Assembly: GCA_964633205.1 (NCBI GenBank)
Contig: CAZWFN010000020.1
Span: forward strand, 1-60,625
Direction of reading: 5' to 3'
From: CAYVQE01 sp964633205
GTDB lineage: Bacteria > Myxococcota > B64-G9
Length of the DNA stretch: 60,625 nt
Shown: piece by piece, positions 31,871-41,776 of the stretch
How positions within the stretch are numbered: position 1 is the first letter of the stretch
Layout: each line of letters begins with the position of its first letter
Translations under genes and position numbers: made by a program
Notes under the pieces: model-generated
What the model was told of the DNA's origin: nothing
What the model saw: only the letters and a program-made list of their open reading frames with translations
Database searches by the model: none

Positions 31871-34369
31871 ATGCGCACGGCGATGCTGCGGACGGGCTTG
31901 AGCCTGGTCCTGGGCCTGGGGTTGGGCTGGACCGCATGCAGCGACAGCAGCGGTCCGGGCGACGGGGGGCCGGGCGACGGCGGGGACGACGGTGGCGACG
32001 GGGTCATCGCCTGCAGCGTCGACGAGGATTGCCCCGGCGACATGCAGTGCGCGGCCGGCCGTTGCGTCGAGTGCCGCTCGGACGCCGATTGCCCCCAGGG
32101 CCAGGAGTGTCTGCGCGGCGCGTGCGTCGAGGGCTGCGCCGAGCAGGAGCGCTGCGAGCGCGGCGGCGACTGCTGCCCGGGCGACTGGGAGTGCGTCGGC
32201 ACCACCTGCCGGCCGCCCTGTGCCGGCGAGCGCTGCGGGGTGTTCGGCGAGCTGTGCTGTGGGCCCGAGGAGGTCTGCGAGCTGGGCCGCTGCCTGATCG
32301 ACTGCGGCGGCCGGGCCCGTTGCGGCGAGCAGCTCGAGGTCTGCTGCGCCGCGGGCGAGATGTGCTACGGCTTCACCTGCGTGGAGCCGGCCGGCAGCTG
32401 CGCCCAGCAGAGCGACTGCCCGCAGGACCATGTCTGCGAGCCGGACCTGGGAGTGTGCATCCCCGAGGCGGCGGTGGGCGATTGTCTGTACCACCCGCCG
32501 GTGGGCCAGTTCGACCCGGCCATGGAGTGCCGCTGGACGCCGCCGGCCGACGGGCCGACGCCGGAGCGCAACGACGTGGTGATGGCGCCGGTGGTGGGCA
32601 ACCTGAGCGACGACGACGGCGACGGGCGGACGAACACCTTCGACACGCCGGACCTGGTGTTCATCGCCTACGATTTCGAGGGTGACGGCTGCTGCAACCG
32701 CGACGGCACGCTGCACATCGTGTCGGGCCGTTGCGAGCCGGACGGCAGCATGCGCACGCTGTACTCCAACGCCGAGCTGGGGCTGGACAACTCGGGCGGG
32801 CTGGCGCTGGGGGATCTGGACGGCGACGGGGTGGCCGAGATCGTGGCCATGCTGAACAACGACCGCAACCCGCAGGGCACGGTGGCGCTGAAGCGGGTGG
32901 CCGACGACGGCACGCAGTGGGAGGTGCTGTGGACCAACCCGGAGGTGCCGACCTGGGACGTGCACACGCGGGGCGCGACGCAGCCGTCGCTGGCGGATCT
33001 GGACGGCGACGGGCGGCCCGAGGTGGTGGTGGGCAACGCGGTGCTGGCGCCGGACGACGGGCGGCTGCTGTGGGACGGGGTGGTGACCAGCGGCGGCGCC
33101 GGGGGCGTGGGCAATAACGCGTTTTTGGGGCCGGTGTCGACGGTGGCCGACGTGGATCTGGACGGTGAGCCGGAGGTGCTGGCGGGCAACACGTGCTACG
33201 GGCCTAACGGGACGGTGGAGTGGACGTATTCGTACACGACGAACAATTCGCCCTGCGGCGGGCAGCTGCCGTGCGACGGGTACACGGCGGTGGGCAACTT
33301 CGACGACGACGAGGAGGGAGAGGTGGTGATCGTGCGCCGGGGCGAGGTGTTCGTGCTGGAGCACGACGGGCAGCTGAAGCAGCGGGTGGCTATCCCGACC
33401 GACGACTGCGCCAACAACGAGAGCGGGCCGCCGACGGTGGCGGACTTCGACGGCGACGGGCGGCCGGAGATCGGCACGGCGGCGGCGGATTTCTACGTGG
33501 TGGTGGACCTGGACTGCCTGGCCGAGCCGCTGCCGCAGGGCTGCCGGGAGCCCGGGGTGCTGTGGGCGGTGGCGAACAACGACTGCTCGTCGCGGGTGAC
33601 GGCGTCGAGCGTGTTCGACTTCGACGGCGACGGGCGGGCGGAGGTGGTGTACGCGGACGAGACGAACTTCCGCATCTTCGACGGCACTACGGGGCAGGTG
33701 CTGTTCGACGACGCCAGCCACGGCAGCCACACGCGGTTGGAGATGGCGGTGATCGCGGACGTGGACAACGACGGCAACGCGGAGGTGGTGATCGCGGAGA
33801 ACGCGTCGCGCAACGGCACGCCGGGGGTGGAGATCTGGGGCGACGCGGACGACAACTGGGTGTTCACGCGGCGGATCTGGAACCAGCACAGCTACCACGT
33901 CAGCAACGTCAGCGAGACGGGGCAGGTGCCGGCGTACGAGCAGCCGAACTGGCTGAATGACTACCTGAACAACTTCCGCCAGAACGTCCAGGGCGAGGGC
34001 CTGTTCTACGCCCCCGATCTGGTCATCGTCCACCTCAACGTGGTCTGCGAGCTCGATCAGCGGATCTACATCGTGTTCGATCTGATGAACCAGGGCAGCC
34101 GCATGGTCTCGGCCGGCACCCCGGTGACGGTCTACGCCGATGGCGCGGCCATCGAGACGGTGGAGTCCACCTCCGCCCTGCTGCCCGGTGAGCTGGAGCA
34201 CTTCGAGCTGGTCTGGGAATTGCCCGCCGCGCTGCGCGATCAGTCCTTTGCTCTCGAGGTGGTGGCCGACGACCAGGGCGACGGCCAGGGCGAGCACAAT
34301 GAATGCGAGGACGGCGGCGAGGACAACAACAGCGCCTCCCGCCAGATGCACTGCGGTGGGGTGGATTGA
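31871..34369 (+). CDS. Cys-rich FG-GAP/VCBS repeat lipoprotein
   Basis: The 832-residue protein has a lipoprotein signal (LGLGWTAC), then about 170 residues of Cys-rich Dickkopf/EGF-like modules (CSVDEDCPGDMQC, CRSDADCPQGQEC). At least seven FG-GAP-type calcium-binding repeats follow between about residues 240 and 670, such as GDLDGDGVAEIV, ADLDGDGRPEVVVG, ADFDGDGRPEIG and ADVDNDGNAEVVIAEN, making an integrin-like beta-propeller. The end is a CARDB-like adhesion domain. It should be anchored on the cell surface as an adhesin or receptor. Codon use in the middle (mainly GCG/ACG) differs from both ends (mainly GCC/ACC). The ATG follows GGGAGCGG. Confidence 0.85.
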   Translation: MRTAMLRTGLSLVLGLGLGWTACSDSSGPGDGGPGDGGDDGGDGVIACSVDEDCPGDMQCAAGRCVECRSDADCPQGQECLRGACVEGCAEQERCERGGDCCPGDWECVGTTCRPPCAGERCGVFGELCCGPEEVCELGRCLIDCGGRARCGEQLEVCCAAGEMCYGFTCVEPAGSCAQQSDCPQDHVCEPDLGVCIPEAAVGDCLYHPPVGQFDPAMECRWTPPADGPTPERNDVVMAPVVGNLSDDDGDGRTNTFDTPDLVFIAYDFEGDGCCNRDGTLHIVSGRCEPDGSMRTLYSNAELGLDNSGGLALGDLDGDGVAEIVAMLNNDRNPQGTVALKRVADDGTQWEVLWTNPEVPTWDVHTRGATQPSLADLDGDGRPEVVVGNAVLAPDDGRLLWDGVVTSGGAGGVGNNAFLGPVSTVADVDLDGEPEVLAGNTCYGPNGTVEWTYSYTTNNSPCGGQLPCDGYTAVGNFDDDEEGEVVIVRRGEVFVLEHDGQLKQRVAIPTDDCANNESGPPTVADFDGDGRPEIGTAAADFYVVVDLDCLAEPLPQGCREPGVLWAVANNDCSSRVTASSVFDFDGDGRAEVVYADETNFRIFDGTTGQVLFDDASHGSHTRLEMAVIADVDNDGNAEVVIAENASRNGTPGVEIWGDADDNWVFTRRIWNQHSYHVSNVSETGQVPAYEQPNWLNDYLNNFRQNVQGEGLFYAPDLVIVHLNVVCELDQRIYIVFDLMNQGSRMVSAGTPVTVYADGAAIETVESTSALLPGELEHFELVWELPAALRDQSFALEVVADDQGDGQGEHNECEDGGEDNNSASRQMHCGGVD

Positions 34370-34531
34370 CCAGGCGGTGGATGGGACTGGCGGACGGCGG
34401 CGAGGAGAACAACGCGGCTGCGCTGGCTGCACTGCGCTGCGATCCACCGCGCTGATCGGTCCGCTCCTGTCCGACCCGTTTCAACCCGTTGTTTTTGTTT
34501 ACCCCGCCCTGCGGCCGGGGCAACTTCGGAT

Positions 34532-34560
34532 TTGACCCCGGCATGGCGGGGGCATAGACT
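34532..34560 (+). promoter_or_regulatory. Promoter of the Bat-like operon
   Basis: TTGACC (34532-34537), 17 bases, then TAGACT (34555-34560), about 43 bases upstream of the chosen TTG start, with GAGGAG between. Because a promoter fits here, the in-frame TTG at 34532 is unlikely to be the translation start. Confidence 0.6.
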
Positions 34561-34603
34561 CGGCGCTGGGGTCGATTTCGGAGTCGCGAGGAGACCCGAG
34601 CGG

Positions 34604-36343
34604 TTGGACCGCGAGCTGCTGCAGATCATCCGTCGCTCCCGGCGGCGGGTGCTGGTGGGTCGGTTGGCCGGCTGGCTGGCTGACGCCGTCGTGCTGAGCC
34701 TGTTGACCACGCTGGCCTTCGGTACTTGGGCCGCTGCGGCCGGTCTGGGCGGCGGGGCCTGGATCGCCTACTGGATCGGGATCGGGTTGGTGCTGGGTGG
34801 TTTGCTGGTCCTCCAGCTGCTGCGCGGCACATCGCTGGAGGCGGTGGCGGTGCGGCTCGACCGCGAGCTGGGCTTTCGCGATCGGGTCTCGAGCGCGCTG
34901 GCCTTTTCGCGCCAGCCGGAGCCGTCGGGCTTCATGCGGGCCCACGCGGCGGAGACCGCCCGCTTTCTCCAGGCCAATGCCCGGCGGGTGGTGGCCGTGC
35001 CCTGGCCGGGACGCGGCCGGGCATTCGCCCTGTTCGTGCTGGTGGCCTTGGCCTCCCTGCTGCCCCACGCCGACCGCTCCCGGATCGAGATGCGCGATCG
35101 GCGGGTGCGTGTCGAGCAGCGCCGGGATACCGGACGGGCCTTGATTCGCGAGATGGGTGAGCTGCGGCGCGAGGCCGAGATGGCCGGACTGACCCGACTG
35201 AGCGACGTCATCGCCGATGCCGAACGGGCGCTGGCCGCCGACGTGGAGCTGCTGACCCCCGAGGACCTGGAGCCACCGCCCCAGCCCGAGCGCAAGTCCG
35301 GCTCGGACAAACCGGTGGGCGAGACCGGCGCCGCCGATGACGCCGCGGCCCAGCGCCGCAACCCGGCAGCGGTGACCGGCGGCGCCGCCGGCGAGGGCCC
35401 CCGGTTGAGTAAAGTGGCCAGCTACCAACCGGTGGGCAAGTTCGACTCCTATCCGGCCCAGGCCTATGTCGAGGTGTTCGCCGAGCTGGACGAGGCCATC
35501 ATCGGCGAGCAGACGCTGACCGCGGCCGAGCTGCAGAACCTGGCCCAACATGTGGACGACACATCCGGCAAGGTCAGCAACTTCGGCTACTTCCTCGACG
35601 GCGAGGCGACCGGGGTGCCCGATAGCGGCATGGGCCCGCAGCAGGGCAGCTTGCCGCCGGAAGATCAGCTCGACAACCCCTTCGAGTCGCAGTTGGCCCC
35701 GTTGCAGTACAAGGCCTTCTCCGAGTTCTTGAAGCGCTACGCCGCCCACCTGGGGGAAAAGGCCATGGGCCAGGCCCACTTCGAGCGCAGCCAGCTGGAG
35801 GGGCCGAGCTCCGGCAAGGTGGTCGACGTATCGGCGCCGCCGCCCGAGGACGCCGAGTTCGCGGTGCAAGGGGTGGACGACGCGCCCAGCGGCGCACCGC
35901 TGACCGGCACGCCCGAGCAGATGGCCCAGGTGGCCGCCCAGGCCCAGGCCCAGGGCGAGGTCAGTGGCCAGGATCCTTCGGCCAGCAGTGTCAAGGTGCG
36001 CGGTGGCGGCACCCAGCCGGGCGGCCAGGGTGCCGGAGTGGGCGGGGCCGGCGGCGGTCGGCAGGCGGCGCCCAAGGTGCTGCCGCGGGCCGCCGGCGGC
36101 GAGTACCTGCCCCTGGAGGGCAAGCTGAGCGACGGGGAATCCGTCATCCGCCTGATCGAGGCCAAGGGCGGCCGGCGGGGCACCGCCCAGGCCGTTGCCA
36201 GCGGTGAGGCCTTGAGCTACCGCGATGTGTTCAGCGAGTACGCCCGGGGGGCCGAGGCCGAGATCAACGGCGAGCAGATCCCGCTGCACATGCGCGACTA
36301 CATCCGCGAGTACCTGCGCTCCATCCGTCCGGGGGCCGAGTGA
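34604..36343 (+). CDS. Membrane protein heading the Bat-like operon
   Basis: The 579-residue protein has two N-terminal transmembrane helices (about residues 20-42 and 48-68) and a third near residue 140-158. A long soluble region follows, rich in Gln, Gly and Pro, with GGAGGGRQAAPK low complexity and a final helical part (LSYRDVFSEYARGAEAE, RDYIREYLRSIRPGAE). The layout resembles the large membrane proteins (DUF4175-like) found with DUF58/VWA genes in other proteobacteria, but I do not recognise the family firmly. TTG at 34604 is chosen because GAGGAG lies 10 bases upstream and a good promoter precedes it. The stop overlaps the next start (GTGA). Confidence 0.65.
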   Translation: MDRELLQIIRRSRRRVLVGRLAGWLADAVVLSLLTTLAFGTWAAAAGLGGGAWIAYWIGIGLVLGGLLVLQLLRGTSLEAVAVRLDRELGFRDRVSSALAFSRQPEPSGFMRAHAAETARFLQANARRVVAVPWPGRGRAFALFVLVALASLLPHADRSRIEMRDRRVRVEQRRDTGRALIREMGELRREAEMAGLTRLSDVIADAERALAADVELLTPEDLEPPPQPERKSGSDKPVGETGAADDAAAQRRNPAAVTGGAAGEGPRLSKVASYQPVGKFDSYPAQAYVEVFAELDEAIIGEQTLTAAELQNLAQHVDDTSGKVSNFGYFLDGEATGVPDSGMGPQQGSLPPEDQLDNPFESQLAPLQYKAFSEFLKRYAAHLGEKAMGQAHFERSQLEGPSSGKVVDVSAPPPEDAEFAVQGVDDAPSGAPLTGTPEQMAQVAAQAQAQGEVSGQDPSASSVKVRGGGTQPGGQGAGVGGAGGGRQAAPKVLPRAAGGEYLPLEGKLSDGESVIRLIEAKGGRRGTAQAVASGEALSYRDVFSEYARGAEAEINGEQIPLHMRDYIREYLRSIRPGAE

Positions 36344-37239
36344 GCATGCCCGGTCCCGACCTGCGCGCACCCTTCGACGCCGACTTCCTGGCCCGTTTGG
36401 AGCAGCTTCACCTCAGCGCGCGGCGCATTTTCTCGGGTCGCGCCAACGCCAAGCACATCTCGCGCAAGCTGGGCACCGGCACCGAGTTCGCCGACCATCG
36501 GGCCTACGCCCCGGGTGACGATCTGCGCCTGCTCGACTGGAACGTCTACGCCCGCACCGATCGACTGACCACCAAGCTGTTCCACCAGGAGGAGGATCGC
36601 AACCTGTTCTTCCTGGTCGACGTCAGCGCCTCGATGGCGGTCGAACCGGCCAAGTTCGACTACGCCCGCCGGCTGGCCGCGGCGGTGGCCTACATCGGCC
36701 TGTACGATATGGATCGGGTCTACTTGATGGGCTTCGCCGACGGCATCACCGCCGCCCGGCCCGTGCTGCGGGGCCGCCGGGCGGTGTTCGACGCCTTGCA
36801 CTTCCTGGCCGGCCTGCAGGCCGCCGGCCCCACCGACTTCCGCGCGGCCAGCAGCGACTTCATCTCGCGCCACGGCGGTGCCGAAGGGTTGGTGTTGGTC
36901 TTTTCGGATTTCATGGATCCGGACGAGGTGGTGCCGGCGCTCGACCGGTTGTTCGCCTGCGGGTTCGAGGTGCTGGCGTTGCAGGTGGTCACCCCGGCCG
37001 AGCTCGATCCGCGGCTGTTGGGCGAGTGGCGCCTGGTCAACCCCGAGGGGGGGCGGCCCTACACCGTCCACCTGACCCGCCGCACGCTGGCCCGCTACCG
37101 CCGCGCCATGCGCGAGCACGGTGACCGGCTGCGCCGTCACCTGGCCGCCCGGCGCGGCGGCTACGTGCGGGCCACCACTGCCACTGCACTCGAGGACATG
37201 GTCCTCAAGGAGTTGCGGGCGGGGCACCTGCTGGCCTGA
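36340..37239 (+). CDS. DUF58 protein (BatB/MoxR-associated)
   Basis: The 299-residue cytosolic protein has the DUF58 core: AYAPGDDLRLLDWNVYARTDRL near residues 50-68 and FFLVDVSASM, a VWA-like MIDAS (DxSxS), near residue 93-97. DUF58 proteins occur with MoxR-type AAA+ chaperones and VWA membrane proteins in Bat (Bacteroides aerotolerance-type) operons, where they are thought to help fold or insert redox or envelope complexes. No MoxR gene lies within the window's operon; it may be elsewhere. GTG start overlaps the previous stop. ATG at 36346 is an alternative. Confidence 0.88.
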   Translation: MSMPGPDLRAPFDADFLARLEQLHLSARRIFSGRANAKHISRKLGTGTEFADHRAYAPGDDLRLLDWNVYARTDRLTTKLFHQEEDRNLFFLVDVSASMAVEPAKFDYARRLAAAVAYIGLYDMDRVYLMGFADGITAARPVLRGRRAVFDALHFLAGLQAAGPTDFRAASSDFISRHGGAEGLVLVFSDFMDPDEVVPALDRLFACGFEVLALQVVTPAELDPRLLGEWRLVNPEGGRPYTVHLTRRTLARYRRAMREHGDRLRRHLAARRGGYVRATTATALEDMVLKELRAGHLLA

Positions 37240-37253
37240 GGGGAGCGGCGGCT

Positions 37254-39152
37254 TTGCGATTCTTCGGGCTCAGCCCCACCGAGTTCAGCCTGCTGTTCGC
37301 CACCGCCGCCTTTTTGGCGGTGGTCTTCTACCTGCTGTCGTTCCGGCGGCGCACGGCGGTCATGGCGGCCGAGCCCATCTGGCGCCGGGTGCTGGGCCGG
37401 CGGCGCACCCCCTTTCGCAAGCTGCTGGCCCTGTTGCTCCAGATATTGATCCTGTTCCTGTTGGCGCTGGCGCTGGCCGATCCGCGCATCGAGCGCGAGG
37501 ATCCCGCCCCGCCGGTGGCGGTGGCGGTGGTGGTCGACACCTCGGCCAGCATGTCCGCCATCGAGGGCGACCGGCAGCGCATCGATGTGGCCCGCACGCT
37601 GGTCGAGCGGATGGCCGCCGCGCTGGGACCCCGCGACCGCATGCTGCTGCTGGCCATGGACGACCGTTGCCGGCCCTTGGCGCGTTGGACCGCCGACGCC
37701 GGCATCCTGCGCCGGGCGGCGGCCGGGCTGGCCGCCGGCGCCATGCCCGAGGATTTCGAATCCGCCGTGGCGTTCGCCGCCAGCGCGCTGCGGGCGCGGC
37801 CCACAGGCGATCGCTTGCAGCGGCGGCTGGTGGTCATCGGCGATCGCTTCCACTCCGTCCCGGCCGGCGACCTGCCCGGTGAGCTGCTGCAGGTGCGTGT
37901 CGGCCGCACCCGGGCCAACCTGGCGCTGACCGCATTCGACATCCGGCGCCGCAGCGGCGCTGCCCGCGGTCACGAGGTGTTCGTCGAGGTGACCAACACG
38001 GGCCGCCGCGACCGCCGGGCCACGCTCAGCCTGCATACCGCCGAGACCTTGTTGGGCGCCGAGGACATCAGCGTGCCGGGCCGCGACAGCTGGGCGCGCT
38101 CGTACTTCCTGGAGCCGGTGGCGGCCGATCGGCTGATGGCCACCCTGACCGGCCGGGGTGGCCGCAGCCGGGTCGACCGCTTGGCCCTCGACGATCGGGC
38201 TTTCGCCCTGCTGCCAGAGCGCCAGCAACGGCGCGTGCTGCTGGTGACCCCGGGCAACTTGTTTCTGGAAAAGGTGCTGGCGCTGGACCCGACCCTGTCG
38301 TTGGAAGTCATCGCCCCGGAGGCCTTCGGCCCCGGGCGCCTGGCGACCGTGCAGGCGGCGGTTTTCGATCGCTTTTGCCCGCCGAGCGCCAAACCGGCCA
38401 TCTACTTCGCCCCGCCGGAGCAGCCCGGCTGTCCCTTCGGCCTCGGCGAGGCGGTGACCGAGCCCGATCTGTTGCCGCTGCGCGGCGACCATCCGGTGAC
38501 CGAGCAGATCACGCTGGTCGACATGCGCATCGGTCAGGCCCGCCGGCTGTTGCCCGAGCCCGGCGACGCCGAGCTGCTGGCCGACAGCGGCGGCCCGCTG
38601 GTGATCGCCCGCCAGGCACAGGATCGCAAGCGGGTGGCCTTCGGCTTCGATTTGATGCGCAGCGATCTGCCGCTGCGGGTGGCGTTCCCGATGCTGATGC
38701 ACAACTGCCTGGTCTGGTTCCTCGGCGAGCAGGTGGACATGGGCACAGCCGAGCACGCGGTGGGCGGCTGGAGCCGCTTGCCGGACTGGGTCGATGCCGA
38801 CACCCGGATCGTGGCCCCCGACGGCCACCGGGTGGGGGCTTTGGCGCTCGGCGGCCGCTGGCTGCTGAAGCTGCGCCAGCCGGGCTTCTACACCATCGAG
38901 GGTGCCGATCAGCGCGAGGTGCTGCCGGCCAACTTCCTGCAACCGTCCGAGTCGTCTCTTCCCGGCGGGGGCCCGTCGGGCCCCGGGCGGTTGGATTGGG
39001 CGCCGGACGCGCCCCTACCGCAAGCGCTGCACGCTGGCTTCGACAAGGAGATACCACCGGAGCCGCCGCTGCAATGGCCGGTGATTCTTCTGGCAGTGGC
39101 CTGGCTGCTGCTGTTCGATTGGGTGTTCTTTTGCTTTCGGATTCTGTTCTAG
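37254..39152 (+). CDS. BatA-like aerotolerance protein with VWA domain
   Basis: The 632-residue protein starts with the BatA N-terminal membrane region: two helices around residues 10-28 and 58-75 separated by RRRTPFRKLLALLLQ. A VWA domain follows with MIDAS VVDTSASMS (residue about 90), then a 400-residue periplasmic part, and it ends with a helix (WPVILLAVAWLLLFDWVFF). BatA-type proteins display a VWA domain at the inner membrane and work with DUF58 and MoxR. TTG at 37254 is preferred: GGGGAG lies 8 bases upstream and the transmembrane segment starts there. Substrate unknown. Confidence 0.82.
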   Translation: MRFFGLSPTEFSLLFATAAFLAVVFYLLSFRRRTAVMAAEPIWRRVLGRRRTPFRKLLALLLQILILFLLALALADPRIEREDPAPPVAVAVVVDTSASMSAIEGDRQRIDVARTLVERMAAALGPRDRMLLLAMDDRCRPLARWTADAGILRRAAAGLAAGAMPEDFESAVAFAASALRARPTGDRLQRRLVVIGDRFHSVPAGDLPGELLQVRVGRTRANLALTAFDIRRRSGAARGHEVFVEVTNTGRRDRRATLSLHTAETLLGAEDISVPGRDSWARSYFLEPVAADRLMATLTGRGGRSRVDRLALDDRAFALLPERQQRRVLLVTPGNLFLEKVLALDPTLSLEVIAPEAFGPGRLATVQAAVFDRFCPPSAKPAIYFAPPEQPGCPFGLGEAVTEPDLLPLRGDHPVTEQITLVDMRIGQARRLLPEPGDAELLADSGGPLVIARQAQDRKRVAFGFDLMRSDLPLRVAFPMLMHNCLVWFLGEQVDMGTAEHAVGGWSRLPDWVDADTRIVAPDGHRVGALALGGRWLLKLRQPGFYTIEGADQREVLPANFLQPSESSLPGGGPSGPGRLDWAPDAPLPQALHAGFDKEIPPEPPLQWPVILLAVAWLLLFDWVFFCFRILF

Positions 39153-39205
39153 AGCGAAGTTCCCTGCGGGGACTTGCGACGCATCGATCGGACGGGTGCT
39201 GAGCC

Positions 39206-41776
39206 ATGGGCGGCCAGCTGACGCGCGATTTGCAGTTCTTCCTGGGCCAACACGACCTGCGGCTGCTCAATCCGGAGGGGCTGTGGTTGCTGCTGGCGAT
39301 ACCGGTGCTGTTCGTCATCGGGCTGTGGATGGGCGAGGATCTACGTTGGTGGCGCAAGGTCCCGATCCAGTTGCTGCGGGCCATGCTGGTGGCGGTGTTG
39401 GCGGTCGCCTACGCCCACCCGGTGCGCATCGCCACCGAGAATCACCCGGCGGTGGTGCTGCTGGCCGATCTGTCGGCCAGCATGGACGAGCCGGCCCGCG
39501 AGCGGTTGGAGCAGCGGCTGGATGCGCTGTGGGCGGCCCGCGAGGAGGCGCCGGCTTATCTGGTGGGCTTCGGCCGCCGACCGGAGCTGCTGGCCGGCCC
39601 GGAGCACCGCCGCATCGACCTGCCCGCTGGCGAAGGCGATTCCGCCACCGACCTCGCGGCCGCATTGCATTTCAGCTTCGGGCTCTATCCACCGCGGCAC
39701 GATCGCCGGGCGGTGCTGTTGTCGGACGGCGAGCAGACCCGGGGCGATCTGTTGGCCGCGGTAGACCGGGCCCGCGAGTTCGACATCGAGCTGTTCAGCG
39801 TGCCGCTGCTGCCGGCGGCCACCGCCGACGTGCGCATCGAGGACATGGCGGCGCCGGCCAGCACCCGGCCCGGTGAGCCGGTCGCGGTGAGCGCGGAGTT
39901 GGTGGCCAGCGCCCCCCGGTGGGTGCGGCTTTCGCTATGGCGCGACGGTCGGCGGGTGGCGGTCGAGCGCATCCGTTTGGCCCCGGGCCGCACCCGGATC
40001 GAGCTGGAGACCGAACTCGAAGGCCGGGGCTGGCACGAGTTGGCATTGCGGGTGGCCGCGCCCGGCGACCGCTATCGCGAGAACAACCGGGCGGCGCGGC
40101 GCATCTGGGTCTTCGGCCGGCCGCGGGTGCTGCTGGTGCAGCGGTCGGACGAGCCCAACCCGCTGCGCGGCGTATTGGCCGAGGGTGATTGGGAGCTCGA
40201 GGCGATCACTCCGGCCGGTTTTCCGGACGCGCTGGCCGCGCTGGCCGAGCGCGATCTGGTGGTGCTCGACGACCTGGAGCTGGCCGATCTGGCCGAGCGG
40301 CGGGTGGAGCAGCTGCGGGCCTACGTCGAGGAGTTCGGCGGTGGTCTGCTGGTGACCACCGGGCCGGACGCTTCCGAGTTGGCCGCGCCGGAGACCGAGC
40401 CGATCGAAGACCTGCTGCCGGTGGCCTTCGAGCAGGTGGAGAAGAAGGAAGAGATTCCGGCGGCGCTGGTGTTCGTCACCGACCGCTCTTCGAGCATGGC
40501 CCGCGGCGGCAAGTTCGCCATCTTGGTGCGGGCGGTGGTCGATACCCTGGACCGGCTCAAGGACACGGCGCAAGTGGCGGTGGTCATGTTCGACGATTTT
40601 CCCGAGGTGGTGGTGGAGCTGACCGAGGCCAGCCAGCGCGACACCATCAGCGAAATCCTGCTGGCCCAACGGGTGGGCGGGGGGACCTCGATGTACCCGG
40701 CGTTGAAAGCCGCCCACCAGCAGCTCGACAAGAGCGCCGCCAAGCTCAAGCACGTCATCTTGCTGTCGGACGGCCAGAGCATCAGCCTGTTCGGCCACTA
40801 CGGCTACATCGTCGAGGACATGGCTGAAGACGGCATCACCGTCACCACCGTGGCGCTCGGTGAGGATGCCGACCAGGCCGAGCTCGAACGGGTGGCCGGT
40901 CGTTCCGGCGGTCGTTTCTATTTCACCGATAACATCCGCAACGTGCCCAAGATCTTCACCGCCGAGACGGAGAACATTACCGAGACCAACGCGGTCGAGC
41001 AGACCGTGCGGGCGCTGCCGGCCAAGCTGGTCCAGGCGCTGGCCGGCATCGACTTCGATTCCGCTCCGCCGCTGGGCGGCTACGTGGCCTCCGAGCCGCG
41101 GCCCACCGCCGAGGTCTTGCTGGTCTCATCGGATCGGTCCGAGCCCATCCTGGCGCGCTGGCGCTTCGGCTTGGGACGGGTGGTGGTGGCGACCACCGAC
41201 GCCCAGGGTGTCTGGTCGGCCGATTGGCCCACCTGGTCGGGCTTTTCCGATCTGTGGTTGCGGCTGGCCGAAGACAGCCTCCGGCGCGACCCGCCGGGCC
41301 GGCTGCGGGTGGCGACCCGTGCGCTGGGCCGCCGGGGCGTGATCTCGGTTCGGGTTCCGATCGAGCGCCCCGAGGCGGAGCCCGATCCCCCGTGGCTGAC
41401 CGTCCGGCCGCCACGCGGGCCGGAGCGGGAGCTCGAGCTGGTGCGCCGCGGGCTCGGGCTCTACCGGGCCGAACTCGAGCTGCGCCAGCTCGGTCCCTAC
41501 GCGGTGCGCGCCGAGCGGCGGGGGCGCCGGGGAGCGCTGGAGCAGGCCTTCGGCTCGGTGGCGCGTTCCTACGACGAGGAGTTTCTCGGCGCGGCCGGCA
41601 ACCGCGGGCTGTTGGCGGAGGCGGCCCGCCGAACCGGCGGGGCCATGGACCCCGAGCCGAACGCCGTGTTCGCCGCCGGACGCCAGGAGCGCGAGCGCAC
41701 CGAGGACCTGTGGCCGCCGTTGCTGCTGCTGGCGCTCGGTCTGTTTCTGGGCGAGGTGCTCATCCGGCGCCTCTGA
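39206..41776 (+). CDS. Membrane protein with two VWA-type MIDAS motifs
   Basis: The 856-residue protein has two N-terminal helices (about residues 26-42 and 53-69), a first VWA-like segment with LLADLSASMDEP (residue about 86), a central region reminiscent of class I glutamine amidotransferase-like folds in such proteins, and a second VWA with VFVTDRSSSMARGG (residue about 423). A C-terminal helix (LLLLALGLFLGEVLI) closes it. The double VWA and length fit the large BatB/BatD-side proteins of aerotolerance operons. It should span the inner membrane with periplasmic VWA domains. It closes the operon; ATG is supported by a nearby GGACGGG. Confidence 0.82.
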   Translation: MGGQLTRDLQFFLGQHDLRLLNPEGLWLLLAIPVLFVIGLWMGEDLRWWRKVPIQLLRAMLVAVLAVAYAHPVRIATENHPAVVLLADLSASMDEPARERLEQRLDALWAAREEAPAYLVGFGRRPELLAGPEHRRIDLPAGEGDSATDLAAALHFSFGLYPPRHDRRAVLLSDGEQTRGDLLAAVDRAREFDIELFSVPLLPAATADVRIEDMAAPASTRPGEPVAVSAELVASAPRWVRLSLWRDGRRVAVERIRLAPGRTRIELETELEGRGWHELALRVAAPGDRYRENNRAARRIWVFGRPRVLLVQRSDEPNPLRGVLAEGDWELEAITPAGFPDALAALAERDLVVLDDLELADLAERRVEQLRAYVEEFGGGLLVTTGPDASELAAPETEPIEDLLPVAFEQVEKKEEIPAALVFVTDRSSSMARGGKFAILVRAVVDTLDRLKDTAQVAVVMFDDFPEVVVELTEASQRDTISEILLAQRVGGGTSMYPALKAAHQQLDKSAAKLKHVILLSDGQSISLFGHYGYIVEDMAEDGITVTTVALGEDADQAELERVAGRSGGRFYFTDNIRNVPKIFTAETENITETNAVEQTVRALPAKLVQALAGIDFDSAPPLGGYVASEPRPTAEVLLVSSDRSEPILARWRFGLGRVVVATTDAQGVWSADWPTWSGFSDLWLRLAEDSLRRDPPGRLRVATRALGRRGVISVRVPIERPEAEPDPPWLTVRPPRGPERELELVRRGLGLYRAELELRQLGPYAVRAERRGRRGALEQAFGSVARSYDEEFLGAAGNRGLLAEAARRTGGAMDPEPNAVFAAGRQERERTEDLWPPLLLLALGLFLGEVLIRRL

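Noticed and set aside
31736..34447. Long open frame on the minus strand opposite the FG-GAP lipoprotein
   Set aside because: It is the His/Val/Arg-rich mirror of the highly repetitive sense gene in GC-rich DNA, with no start signals; the sense strand has clear domains.
34499..36370. Minus-strand open frame opposite the Bat-operon membrane protein
   Set aside because: It is a shadow of the sense frame, which has promoter, ribosome binding site and coupled downstream gene.
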